Below, piece by piece: positions 5,062 to 11,286 of a DNA stretch of 11,286 bases. The translations under genes were made by a program, and so were the position numbers. The notes under the pieces were generated by a model. The model worked only from the letters and a program-made list of their open reading frames with translations, was not told where the DNA came from and searched no databases. The stretch is taken from positions 1-11,286 of the forward strand of contig JAISRV010000181.1 in assembly GCA_031273445.1 (NCBI GenBank), read 5' to 3'. The DNA is from Candidatus Adiutrix sp. Lineage in GTDB: Bacteria; Desulfobacterota; Desulfarculia; Adiutricales; Adiutricaceae. Each line of letters opens with the position of its first letter. Within the stretch, counting starts at the first letter, position 1.

Positions 5062-6771
5062 TTAATCCTCGTCTTCGGTTTCCGGCGGGCCTTCGGCCTC
5101 ATCAGGCTCGCCCGCCTCTTCCATTTCATCCGCCTGGCCGGCGGCCTCCTCGGCGCCGGGCAGAAAATCGACAAACTCGCCCGGCAGAGCCTTCATCAGG
5201 GCCAGGGCTTCGGGAGTGCTTTTGAAGGCGGCCAGCCGGTCGTTGAGCAGATCCTGATTGTCGGCGTAATCTTCCTTACGGGTCAGTTCCAGTTCCGGCG
5301 GCCGGCCGAAAGCGCTCTGGAGAAGCGGCAGAAGCTTAGCCTCAAGGCTTTTACGCACAATATTGCCCAAACCCACGGACGACGGCAGGGTCAGAGAAAC
5401 CAGAGCCGGGCCGAAAGAAACGGCCTGGGCGCCCGACAGCATATTCTTGGCCCCGTCGTCCAGCTGCTCCCCAAACCGCCTCATGAAATCGCCCCAGTCG
5501 GCCGGCGGGCCGCCCTCCCCGGAAGAAGCCGCCCGCTCCGGGACCGCCCGGCCGCCGGACAGATCGCCGGACGCCGCCGGGGCCGCCCGGCCGCGAGCCG
5601 GCGGCGCGGCCGGGCGGGGCGGCGGGTTCACGGCCAGAAGCCGACCCAGCCGCTCCATGAGTTCCATCATCGGCGTCAGGGGCGCCAGCTGGGCCATGCG
5701 GATGACCTGGGCTTCCAGCAGCCAGCGCGGCTGCGGATTGCGGCTCAGGTCGTTCTGAAACTTCAGCCAGGCCTCGAAGTGACGATGCAACGTCTCCAGG
5801 GAATGCCGCCCGGCCTCGGCGGCGAACTCTCGCTCCTCGGTTTCCGTCAAATTCATCAGCGGGATGTTTTTCGGATCAACCCGCACCAGGGTCAGGCCGC
5901 GGATGTATTCAAGAATCCGGAGGCCCAGGTCCTTGAAGTCATAACCGCGCAGGTAGGCTTCATTGACGGCGCTCAAGGCTTCGGCCGCCTGGCCGCCCAG
6001 GGCCCCCAGCGCCGCCCGCCGCACCAGAGCCTGATCTATCAGGCCCAAGGAACGCCGCACCTCTTCCGCGGAAAGTTCGCCGCCGCCGGAGGCGATGGCC
6101 TGATCCATCAGCGACAGCGAGTCGCGCAGACCACCTTCAGCCTGGCGGGCGATCAGTTCGAGAGCGGCCGGCTCGGCCTGGATGTTTTCCATTTTCGCCA
6201 CCTGGGCCAGCCTGGCGGCGATGTCCTCAACGCGGATGCGCCTGAAATCGTAGCGCTGGCAGCGCGACAGGATAGTCGGCAGCACCTTGTGGGTTTCGGT
6301 GGTGGCGAAAATGAAGACCACGTGCGGCGGAGGCTCCTCCAGGGTCTTCAGCAGGGCGTTGAAGGCGTCCTTGGTCAGGGCGTGGACTTCATCAATGATA
6401 TAGACTTTATAGCGGCTTTTGGCCGGCAGATATTTTACGGTTTCCCGCAGGTCGCGAATTTCGTTTATGCCGCGGTTGGAAGCTCCGTCCACCTCGATGA
6501 CGTCCACCGCCTGACCGTTCTGAATCTCCAGACAACTGCCGCAGTCGCCGCAGGGGCGCCTGGCCGCGGTCTCTTCCTCGCAGGACAGAGCCATGGCCAG
6601 AAGGCGGGCGGCGGTGGTTTTGCCGACGCCGCGCGGCCCGGAAAAAAGGTAGGCATGGGCGACGCGGCCGGTCGTCAGGGCGTTTTGCAGGGTGCGGCTG
6701 ACCTGCTCCTGCCCGACCAGGTCGGCGAAGGTCCGCGGCCGGTATTTCCGCGCCAGGACGAGATAGGACAT
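5062..6771 (-). CDS. dnaX: DNA polymerase III subunit gamma/tau
   Basis: A 569-residue clamp-loader ATPase that, with delta and delta', loads the beta sliding clamp and couples polymerase cores at the replication fork. The AAA+ module is complete: Walker A GPRGVGKTT at 45-53, the zinc-binding cysteines C64, C74, C77 and C80, Walker B IIDEVHAL at 125-132, the sensor-1 region FATTET at 155-160 and the SRC motif at 169-171 with its arginine finger. The clamp-loader lid and collar domains run to about residue 370. A Pro/Ala-rich linker follows, then a conserved tau-like segment and a strongly acidic tail. The ATG lies 24 nt after the ileS stop, with AAGG a few bases upstream. Whether a shorter gamma form is made is unclear: I found no A-rich slippery heptamer in the linker, though a strong inverted repeat sits there. 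Confidence 0.97.
   Translation of the reverse strand: MSYLVLARKYRPRTFADLVGQEQVSRTLQNALTTGRVAHAYLFSGPRGVGKTTAARLLAMALSCEEETAARRPCGDCGSCLEIQNGQAVDVIEVDGASNRGINEIRDLRETVKYLPAKSRYKVYIIDEVHALTKDAFNALLKTLEEPPPHVVFIFATTETHKVLPTILSRCQRYDFRRIRVEDIAARLAQVAKMENIQAEPAALELIARQAEGGLRDSLSLMDQAIASGGGELSAEEVRRSLGLIDQALVRRAALGALGGQAAEALSAVNEAYLRGYDFKDLGLRILEYIRGLTLVRVDPKNIPLMNLTETEEREFAAEAGRHSLETLHRHFEAWLKFQNDLSRNPQPRWLLEAQVIRMAQLAPLTPMMELMERLGRLLAVNPPPRPAAPPARGRAAPAASGDLSGGRAVPERAASSGEGGPPADWGDFMRRFGEQLDDGAKNMLSGAQAVSFGPALVSLTLPSSVGLGNIVRKSLEAKLLPLLQSAFGRPPELELTRKEDYADNQDLLNDRLAAFKSTPEALALMKALPGEFVDFLPGAEEAAGQADEMEEAGEPDEAEGPPETEDED
5583..5617 (-). repeat. 13-bp perfect inverted repeat in the dnaX linker
   Basis: CCGCCCGGCCGCG (5583-5595) and its exact complement CGCGGCCGGGCGG (5605-5617) flank a nine-base spacer. 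In the dnaX mRNA this would be a very stable all-GC stem. It lies in the codons for the Pro/Ala/Arg linker between the ATPase part and the tau C-terminal part. GC-rich coding bias alone might create it, but 13 consecutive pairs is long. Confidence 0.5.
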
Positions 6772-6795
6772 GCGCCTTTTCCCCGGCCTCGCCTG

Positions 6796-9585
6796 TTAAT
6801 TCCGGCCTTCAAAAGAGGCGGCCAGGGCGGCGCGGCACTTGCGGCAGGGCGCCGACTGGTCCGGCGGCACTTCCGGGGCATGCGCCCAGCAGCGGGGGCA
6901 CTTGGGGTAAGAGCTGGGGCTGACCCTGGCCTCCAGGGCCAAATCGTCGCCGGCCGGGCCGCCCTCGGTCAGGGACACGGAACTGACGATGAAAATTTCC
7001 GGCAGTTCCGCCTCATATGGCCGCAAAAGAGACAGGGCGCGGCCGGAGGCGCTTATGTCCACATGGGCGTCCAAGGGGGCGCCGATGATTTTGGCGCGGC
7101 GGGCCGCCTCCAATTCGCGATTGACCCGGGCGCGTATTTTCAGCAGCTCATTCCAGCGCGCGGCCAGGGGGGCATCGGCCCAGTCCGGCCTGACCTGCGG
7201 CAGGTCGGTCAGAAAAACGCTCTCCGCGGCCCCGACGCCGGGCATATGACCCCATATCTCTTCGCAGGTGAACGACAAAATCGGGGCCATGAGCCGGGTC
7301 AGGCGGCTTAGGACCTGATGCATGACCGTCTGGGCGGCCCGGCGTTTGGGGTCGCCCGGGGCCAGGGTATACAGGCGGTCTTTAACGACGTCGTGATAAA
7401 AAGCCGACAGTTCCACCACGAAGTTGTTGACCAGGTGATAGATGGAGTGGAACTCATAGCCGTCGTACGACTCGCGCACCCGGCCCGTCAGTTCGTTCAG
7501 CTGATGCAGAATCAGACGGTCCATCTCGCCCATGTTTTCCAGGGCGACCGCGTCCCCGGCCGGGTCGAAGTCGGCCAAATTCCCGAGGATGAAGCGGGCC
7601 GTGTTGCGGAAATTGAAATAGGCCTTGGCCAGCATGTCCAGAATCGTCTGCGAAATGCGGATGTCGTCCTGGTAATTCTCCGCGGCCACCCACAGCCGCA
7701 AAATATCGGCGCCGTATTTTTTGACGATGTTGTCCGGGGCCAGGGTATTGCCCTCGGACTTGCTCATTTTCCGGCCCTGGCCGTCGACCACGTAACCGTG
7801 GGTCAGCACCTCGCGATAGGGCGCCCGGCCCCGGTTGGCCATGGAGACCAACAGCGACGAGTGAAACCAGCCGCGATGCTGGTCCGAGCCCTCCAGATAC
7901 ATGTCGGCGACGTCGGGCAGATAGTCGCGCCCTTCGAGCGTGTCGGCGAAGGAGGAGCCGGAATCGAACCAGACATCGAGAATGTCGGTTTCCTTCTCGA
8001 ATTCGCGGCCGCCGCAGTGGCCGCACTTTTCGCCCGGCGGCAGGAGCTCCTCGACCGGCCGGTCGAACCAGACGTCGGCCCCGTTGACTCTGATCAGCGC
8101 GTACAAATGATCCATCACGGCCCGGCTGTAGTGCCAGCGGCCGCAGTCTTTGCAAAAGAACACCGTGATGGGCACGCCCCAGGACCTCTGGCGGCTGATG
8201 CACCAGTCGGGCCGGTTTTCGATCATCCCGCGAATGCGGTCGCGGCCCCAGCGCGGGGCCCAGCGCACCTGGTCGATGGCCTCCAGCGCCCGGGCGCGCA
8301 GGCCGGTTTTATCCATGGAGATGAACCACTGCGGCGTGGAGCGGAAAATAAGAGGTTTTTTGCAGCGCCAGCAGTGCGGATATTGGTGTTCGACGTTCTC
8401 GACGGCCAGAAGCGCGCCGCGTTCCCGAAGATATTCGATGATGGCGGGGTTGGCCGCCAAAACGTTCTGGCCGGCCCACTCGGGCACTTCGGCGGTGAAG
8501 CGGCCGGCGTCGTCCAGCGGCGAAAAAGCGGGCAGGCCATGGGCCAGGCCGGTTTCAGAGTCTTCGCGGCCGTGGCCAGGCGCGGTATGCACCAGGCCGG
8601 TGCCCTGCTCCAGGGTCACATACAGGGCCGGCGCCGCTTTGGAATCGCGGTCGTAAAAAGGATGCCGGGCCATCAGGCCATTGAAGCCGCGGTTGTCCAG
8701 GGTGACCAGTTTTTCGGCGGCCGGCCCGAATTTGGGCAGGGCCGCCGCGGCCAGGGCTTCGGCCAGTATGACCACGCGGCCGTCGGCGAGCTTCCAGGCG
8801 CCGTACTTAAACTCCGGGTTATAGACGATGCCCATGTTGGCGGGGATGGTCCAGGGCGTGGTGGTCCAGATGACCATAAAGACGTTTTCCCCGGCTAGAG
8901 AGGGGTCGAGAGCCCCGGGCTCGGTTTTCAGGGGAAAGGCCACATAGATGGAGGGCGAAACGTGGTTTTCATACTCCACCTCGGCCTCAGCCAGCGCGGT
9001 GCGGCAGCCGCCGCACCACAAAACCGGCTTGGGGCTCTGGAACATGGCCCCGGACAGAGCCACCCGGCCCAGTTCGCGGGCGATGACCGCCTCGAACTCG
9101 TAATCCATGGTCAGGTAAGGCCGCTCCCACTCCCCGAAGACGCCCAGGCGCTGGAATTCCTCCGATTGAACGGCCACGTATTTTTCCGCATAAGCCCGGC
9201 ACTGGCGGCGGATGTCCCCCTGGCTCATGTCCCGTTTTTTCGAGCCCAGGGCTTTGTCCGCCTGATGCTCGATCGGCAGCCCGTGGCAATCCCAGCCGGG
9301 CACGTAAGGGGAGCGGAAGCCGGCCATGGTTTTGGCCTTGACGATGATGTCTTTAAGTATCTTGTTCAGGGCGTGGCCCATGTGGATATTGCCGTTGGCG
9401 TAAGGCGGGCCGTCATGGAGAACCCAGGCGGGGGCGCCTGCGCGGCGGGCCGTCATTTTTTCATAAAGTTTCTCCCGGCGCCAGCGCTCAAGAAGCCGTG
9501 GCTCCAGTTGGGGGAGACCGGCTTTCATGGGAAAATCGGTTCGAGGAAGGTTCAAGGTGTCTTTGTAGTCAGGCTTGCCGTTCAT
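6796..9585 (-). CDS. ileS: Isoleucyl-tRNA synthetase
   Basis: A 929-residue class I aminoacyl-tRNA synthetase that charges tRNA-Ile in the cytoplasm. The HIGH motif appears as HMGH (68-71) in PPYANGNIHMGHALNK, and KMSKS is at 606-610. The CP1 editing domain shows WTTTPWTIPAN (240-250) and GHGREDSETG (337-346), whose Asp342 is the conserved editing aspartate that hydrolyses mischarged Val-tRNA. Extra cysteine pairs stand in the insertion region near 478-481 and 521-524. The C-terminal zinc finger has C896, C899, C914 and C917, which marks the bacterial zinc-containing type with a full C-terminus. The length is normal. It is the first gene of the minus-strand operon, with GCGGGA about ten bases before the ATG. 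lspA, often found next to ileS, is not here; dnaX follows instead. Confidence 0.98.
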   Translation of the reverse strand: MNGKPDYKDTLNLPRTDFPMKAGLPQLEPRLLERWRREKLYEKMTARRAGAPAWVLHDGPPYANGNIHMGHALNKILKDIIVKAKTMAGFRSPYVPGWDCHGLPIEHQADKALGSKKRDMSQGDIRRQCRAYAEKYVAVQSEEFQRLGVFGEWERPYLTMDYEFEAVIARELGRVALSGAMFQSPKPVLWCGGCRTALAEAEVEYENHVSPSIYVAFPLKTEPGALDPSLAGENVFMVIWTTTPWTIPANMGIVYNPEFKYGAWKLADGRVVILAEALAAAALPKFGPAAEKLVTLDNRGFNGLMARHPFYDRDSKAAPALYVTLEQGTGLVHTAPGHGREDSETGLAHGLPAFSPLDDAGRFTAEVPEWAGQNVLAANPAIIEYLRERGALLAVENVEHQYPHCWRCKKPLIFRSTPQWFISMDKTGLRARALEAIDQVRWAPRWGRDRIRGMIENRPDWCISRQRSWGVPITVFFCKDCGRWHYSRAVMDHLYALIRVNGADVWFDRPVEELLPPGEKCGHCGGREFEKETDILDVWFDSGSSFADTLEGRDYLPDVADMYLEGSDQHRGWFHSSLLVSMANRGRAPYREVLTHGYVVDGQGRKMSKSEGNTLAPDNIVKKYGADILRLWVAAENYQDDIRISQTILDMLAKAYFNFRNTARFILGNLADFDPAGDAVALENMGEMDRLILHQLNELTGRVRESYDGYEFHSIYHLVNNFVVELSAFYHDVVKDRLYTLAPGDPKRRAAQTVMHQVLSRLTRLMAPILSFTCEEIWGHMPGVGAAESVFLTDLPQVRPDWADAPLAARWNELLKIRARVNRELEAARRAKIIGAPLDAHVDISASGRALSLLRPYEAELPEIFIVSSVSLTEGGPAGDDLALEARVSPSSYPKCPRCWAHAPEVPPDQSAPCRKCRAALAASFEGRN

Positions 9586-9610
9586 AAATTATTCCCGCTG
9601 TTTCCCTATT

Positions 9611-9634
9611 GCGGCGCCGCCGGCGCGGCGCCGC
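9611..9634 (-). promoter_or_regulatory. GC hairpin in the ileS leader
   Basis: The self-complementary 10-mer GCGGCGCCGC occurs twice (9611-9620 and 9625-9634) separated by four bases, giving a ten-pair stem with a tetraloop in the leader RNA. It starts about 17 nt after the predicted transcription start and ends 25 nt before the ileS ATG. No U-tract follows, so it is not an attenuator of the usual kind. The leader is far too short for a T-box. Confidence 0.5.
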
Positions 9635-9657
9635 CTCATTAATTGACGTAATTTCAA

Positions 9658-9686
9658 ATTATACCATAAAAAGCGGCTCGGGCCAA
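9658..9686 (-). promoter_or_regulatory. Sigma70-type promoter for ileS-dnaX-ybaB
   Basis: On the minus strand TTGGCC (9681-9686) and a perfect TATAAT (9658-9663) are separated by 17 bp, and TGG directly before TATAAT supplies an extended -10. Transcription would begin near 9651, giving a leader of about 65 nt. Nothing else in the region approaches this match. Confidence 0.72.
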
Positions 9687-9814
9687 TATCGCCAAAACTG
9701 AAAAACTGAAAGCCGACATATGGCCGCAACTGGCAAAAATAATCCGGCCGGGTTAAAATGGCTTCAGCCCCGTCCGTCCGCCGCCGGATAAGCCCGAAAG
9801 CGAGGAAAACGTTC

Positions 9815-10645
9815 ATGCTCAGAATGCTTGCGCCGCTGTTGGCTCTTTTGACGCTGTGCCTCCCCCTGCCCGCCGCCCTGGCCGACGCCTCCGCCCGCCT
9901 GAGCCGCGGGTTCAGCTTCTGCGGCGAGCCCGTGCCCCTGAACCAAGGGGAAATATTCGAAGCGGTGGATCAGAATCTCCTTTTGCTGTCTGAAGCCAGG
10001 AGCCGGGTCTGGATGAGCTTAAGGCGGGCCGGCCGTTTCAAGCCCCTGGTCGAGGGGGCGCTGCGCCAGGCCGGGCTGCCGGACGACCTCAAATATATTC
10101 CCTTCGTCTTAACCGGCTTTGCGCCGGACCACAGCGGCGGCGGGCGCGGCCTCTGGCGCCTGGACGAAAAAACGGCCAAAGCCCTGGGCCTGCGCCTGGA
10201 TAAAGACGTCGACGAGCGGCTTGACCCGACGGCCTCGACCGCCGCCGCCGTCAAGAAGCTGGCCGCCCTGAAAACCGCCTACGGCTCCTGGACGTCGGCC
10301 GCCGCCGCTTTCGTCATCGGCGACGAAGTTTATCAGAAAGCCGTAAGCGAGGCCGGAGGGGAGAAAAATTTCTATAAACTCTACTTTCCCGGCCATCAGG
10401 ATCAGTCGGCGGCGATGGTTCTGGCCGGGAAGCTTATTTTCGGCCATCCGGCGGCCTTCGGCTATAACCAGGCCGAAGGCCGCGCCTGGCCGCCCTTTTC
10501 CGGCCGACGGGTCGTCGTCAAAAAAGCCTCGACCGCCAGGGCCCTGGCGGCCGGCTACAAAAAGGACTATAAAACTTTCCGGGACGCCAACCCCCACCTG
10601 ATAAGCGGAACCGTGCCCAAAGGCGTCGCCGTGAACGTGCCCTGA
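9815..10645 (+). CDS. Exported MltD/Slt-like protein with a degenerate lytic transglycosylase site
   Basis: A 276-residue protein with a clear Sec signal peptide (MLRMLAPLLALLTLCLPLPA, cleavage likely after ALA at 23), hence periplasmic. The body follows the layout of MltD-type lytic transglycosylases, which cut the peptidoglycan glycan strand: GLPDDLKYIPFVLTGF (87-102) matches GLPxELxxLPxVESxF, GLWRLDEKTAKALGL (112-126) matches GxWQxxPxTGxxYGL, and a segment near 165-173 matches the AYNxGxGxV region. The C-terminal part from about 232 resembles the LysM-like tail (RDANPHLISGTVPKG). The catalytic Glu of xVESxF is Leu99, and the AYNSGEG motif reads AFVIGDE, so the enzyme is probably inactive and may bind glycan instead. 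An in-frame ATG at 9758 would add 19 residues and bury the signal peptide. The ATG at 9815 has GAGG nine bases upstream and is preferred. It is divergent from ileS. Confidence 0.78.
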   Translation: MLRMLAPLLALLTLCLPLPAALADASARLSRGFSFCGEPVPLNQGEIFEAVDQNLLLLSEARSRVWMSLRRAGRFKPLVEGALRQAGLPDDLKYIPFVLTGFAPDHSGGGRGLWRLDEKTAKALGLRLDKDVDERLDPTASTAAAVKKLAALKTAYGSWTSAAAAFVIGDEVYQKAVSEAGGEKNFYKLYFPGHQDQSAAMVLAGKLIFGHPAAFGYNQAEGRAWPPFSGRRVVVKKASTARALAAGYKKDYKTFRDANPHLISGTVPKGVAVNVP

Positions 10646-10653
10646 GAAAGGGC

Positions 10654-10705
10654 TTGGCCCCGGGCCAAACGCCGCGGCCGGCTCCGGGCGATCCCGAAGC
10701 CGGCC
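10654..10705 (+). terminator. Two GC-rich hairpins after the transglycosylase-like gene
   Basis: TTGGCC-CCG-GGCCAA (10654-10668) starts nine bases after the stop codon. A larger stem follows at 10676-10705: GGCCGGCT pairs with AGCCGGCC and CGGG with CCCG around CGAT, with a single C/A mismatch. No U-tract follows, so any termination would be non-canonical. Either could also protect the mRNA 3' end. Confidence 0.42.
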
Positions 10706-10756
10706 GTCAGGGCGCGACGATAATAATGACGAATAGATTAAGCGGCGGGGAAAAAA

Positions 10757-10987
10757 TTACTTTTTCTTCTGCTTCTGCTTCTGCTGACCCACGCGGATTT
10801 TTTCAGCGGCTTTGCTTTCAATCTTAATATGGGTGGCCAGACTGCAGGGGCCGAGACGCCATTTGGCGCTAGGGAAGGCAAAAGCGCCGCAGGTTTTGGT
10901 TTCGCCTTCAATACGGTCGCAGCCGTCGCACTGCTCCACGACGGGACGACGCTCCAGGTTCAAACTGTTCATGGCCGCGCCATTCAT
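10757..10987 (-). CDS. PxxKW family cysteine-rich protein
   Basis: A 76-residue protein with the pattern VVEQCDGCDRIEG...TCGAFAFPSAKWRLGPCSLATHI, which matches the small PxxKW cysteine-rich family known mainly from sulfate-reducing and related Desulfobacterota. Cysteines 20, 23, 33 and 48 are placed to bind one metal ion (zinc or iron) and the name-giving motif PSAKW is at 39-43. The molecular role of the family is unknown to me. No signal peptide or membrane segment is seen, so it should be cytoplasmic. The start at 10987 is supported by AGGTGAT, an extended match to the anti-Shine-Dalgarno sequence, with seven bases between AGG and the ATG. The C-terminus ends in a lysine/glutamine tail (QQKQKQKKK) encoded by a tandem hexanucleotide. 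It is monocistronic with its own promoter. Confidence 0.85.
   Translation of the reverse strand: MNGAAMNSLNLERRPVVEQCDGCDRIEGETKTCGAFAFPSAKWRLGPCSLATHIKIESKAAEKIRVGQQKQKQKKK
10766..10783. repeat. Short tandem hexanucleotide repeat (CTTCTG x3)
   Basis: Three exact copies of CTTCTG encode the alternating Gln/Lys tail of the cysteine-rich protein on the minus strand. Because the unit is six bases, copy-number change would alter only tail length and not the frame. Confidence 0.6.
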
Positions 10988-11089
10988 AATATCACCTCAC
11001 GAAATGTATATTGCGGGAAACGGGCGCCCGCCGGATCCGCCCCGGCGCCGCCTAGCGCGTCTGCCCCGGAATTGTGCTTTGACCTTGCT

Positions 11090-11117
11090 ATATTAAGCCG
11101 AAAAAAGCAAAAGTCAA
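11090..11117 (-). promoter_or_regulatory. Promoter of the PxxKW protein gene
   Basis: On the minus strand TTGACT (11112-11117, five of six consensus bases) and TAATAT (11090-11095, four of six) are 16 bp apart, with a T-rich spacer. The leader to the start codon would be about 95 nt and is strongly GC-rich, with the self-complementary CGGGCGCCCG at 11021-11030 inside it. Confidence 0.55.
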
Positions 11118-11191
11118 GCTTTAAAATTACCCTTGTAGGGAGCAAGTAATTAAGTCATGGAAGCCGGAAAGCCGCCTGCGGGAGGTCAGGG

Positions 11192-11254
11192 ATGATGAAC
11201 ACGGCAAAAAAGATTGCCTTTTGGCTGGCCATGATGCTAATATCGCCCCATTAG
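11192..11254 (+). CDS. Possible 20-residue hydrophobic peptide or broken gene start
   Basis: The frame MMNTAKKIAFWLAMMLISPH begins at an ATG with GGAGG six bases upstream, an ideal ribosome site, and ends at TAG. It has a basic N-terminus and one hydrophobic stretch, like a signal anchor or the first membrane segment of a longer protein. The same frame continues after the TAG as IYFKLYALM to a TAA at the window edge, so a single nonsense mutation would not restore a long gene here. It may be a leader peptide, a small membrane protein, or the start of a frameshifted gene. Without coding context I cannot tell. Confidence 0.3.
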   Translation: MMNTAKKIAFWLAMMLISPH

Positions 11255-11286
11255 ATTTATTTCAAGCTATATGCGCTTATGTAAGG

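Noticed and set aside
6645..6652. A homopolymer run in dnaX near the Walker A codons, considered as a frameshift site
   Set aside because: The run reads CTT TTT TCC in the gene's frame, so it is not in the X XXY YYZ phase. It also lies at the start of the ATPase domain, where a shift would give no gamma-like product.
5779..9642. Series of long plus-strand open frames (510, 526 and 226 codons) opposite dnaX and ileS
   Set aside because: They lie antisense to two unmistakable core genes whose GC-rich third positions suppress stop codons on the opposite strand. Their composition (Gly, Ala, Gln, Val, His rich) and lack of ribosome sites mark them as shadows.
9586..9657. T-box riboswitch in the ileS leader
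   Set aside because: The predicted leader is about 65 nt, has no specifier-loop architecture or terminator/antiterminator pair, and holds only a simple GC hairpin.
9731..9759. Sigma70 promoter for the transglycosylase-like gene
   Set aside because: TAAAAT at 9754-9759 is an acceptable -10, but no -35 better than three of six bases lies at a proper distance, so I do not list it as a feature.
9589..9816. Minus-strand 75-codon frame between ileS and the transglycosylase-like gene
   Set aside because: It covers the ileS promoter, the leader hairpin and the divergent upstream region, and shows no recognisable protein pattern.
1..11286. CRISPR array, tRNA, rRNA or the small SRP RNA near dnaX
   Set aside because: I saw no regularly spaced identical repeats, no cloverleaf or conserved T-loop sequence, and no gap of sufficient size beside dnaX for an SRP RNA.

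Overview
The window looks like chromosomal DNA of a high-GC Gram-negative bacterium, most likely a member of the Desulfobacterota (former Deltaproteobacteria). The best single clue is a small cysteine-rich protein of the PxxKW type near the right end, a family I associate with sulfate reducers and their relatives. The lineage call is an inference from one marker plus general gene content.

Left edge (1-394): no intact gene. The minus strand carries the decayed C-terminal end of an RTX (haemolysin-type, calcium-binding repeat) protein, broken by two single-base frameshifts. It is cut off at about position 118 by sequence that resembles the tip of an IS21-family insertion sequence.

Accessory block (393-4599), of visibly lower GC than the rest: a LysR-type regulator on the minus strand diverges from a three-gene plus-strand operon. 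The operon encodes a D-2-hydroxyacid dehydrogenase, an RraA-like/HMG-aldolase-family protein, and an MFS transporter of the metabolite:H+ symporter type. The divergent promoter region has three copies of an AT-rich repeat, two of them exact and 22 bp apart, of the kind LysR regulators bind, plus a 14-bp perfect palindrome. Together this reads as a small regulated system for uptake and catabolism of an unidentified organic (hydroxy) acid.

Core block (4654-9585), all on the minus strand and very GC-rich: ileS, then dnaX 24 nt downstream, then ybaB/ebfC 81 nt further on. A good extended -10 promoter lies upstream of ileS, with a 24-nt GC hairpin in the leader. The operon supplies isoleucyl-tRNA synthetase, the clamp-loader subunit of DNA polymerase III and a nucleoid-associated protein. 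recR, the usual neighbour of dnaX-ybaB, is not next to ybaB; the convergent accessory block sits there instead.

Right part (9586-11286): divergent from ileS is an exported protein with the fold of an MltD-like lytic transglycosylase that appears to have lost its catalytic glutamate. Two GC-rich hairpins follow it. Then comes the minus-strand PxxKW cysteine-rich protein with its own promoter, and at the edge a very short plus-strand ORF with a good ribosome-binding site.
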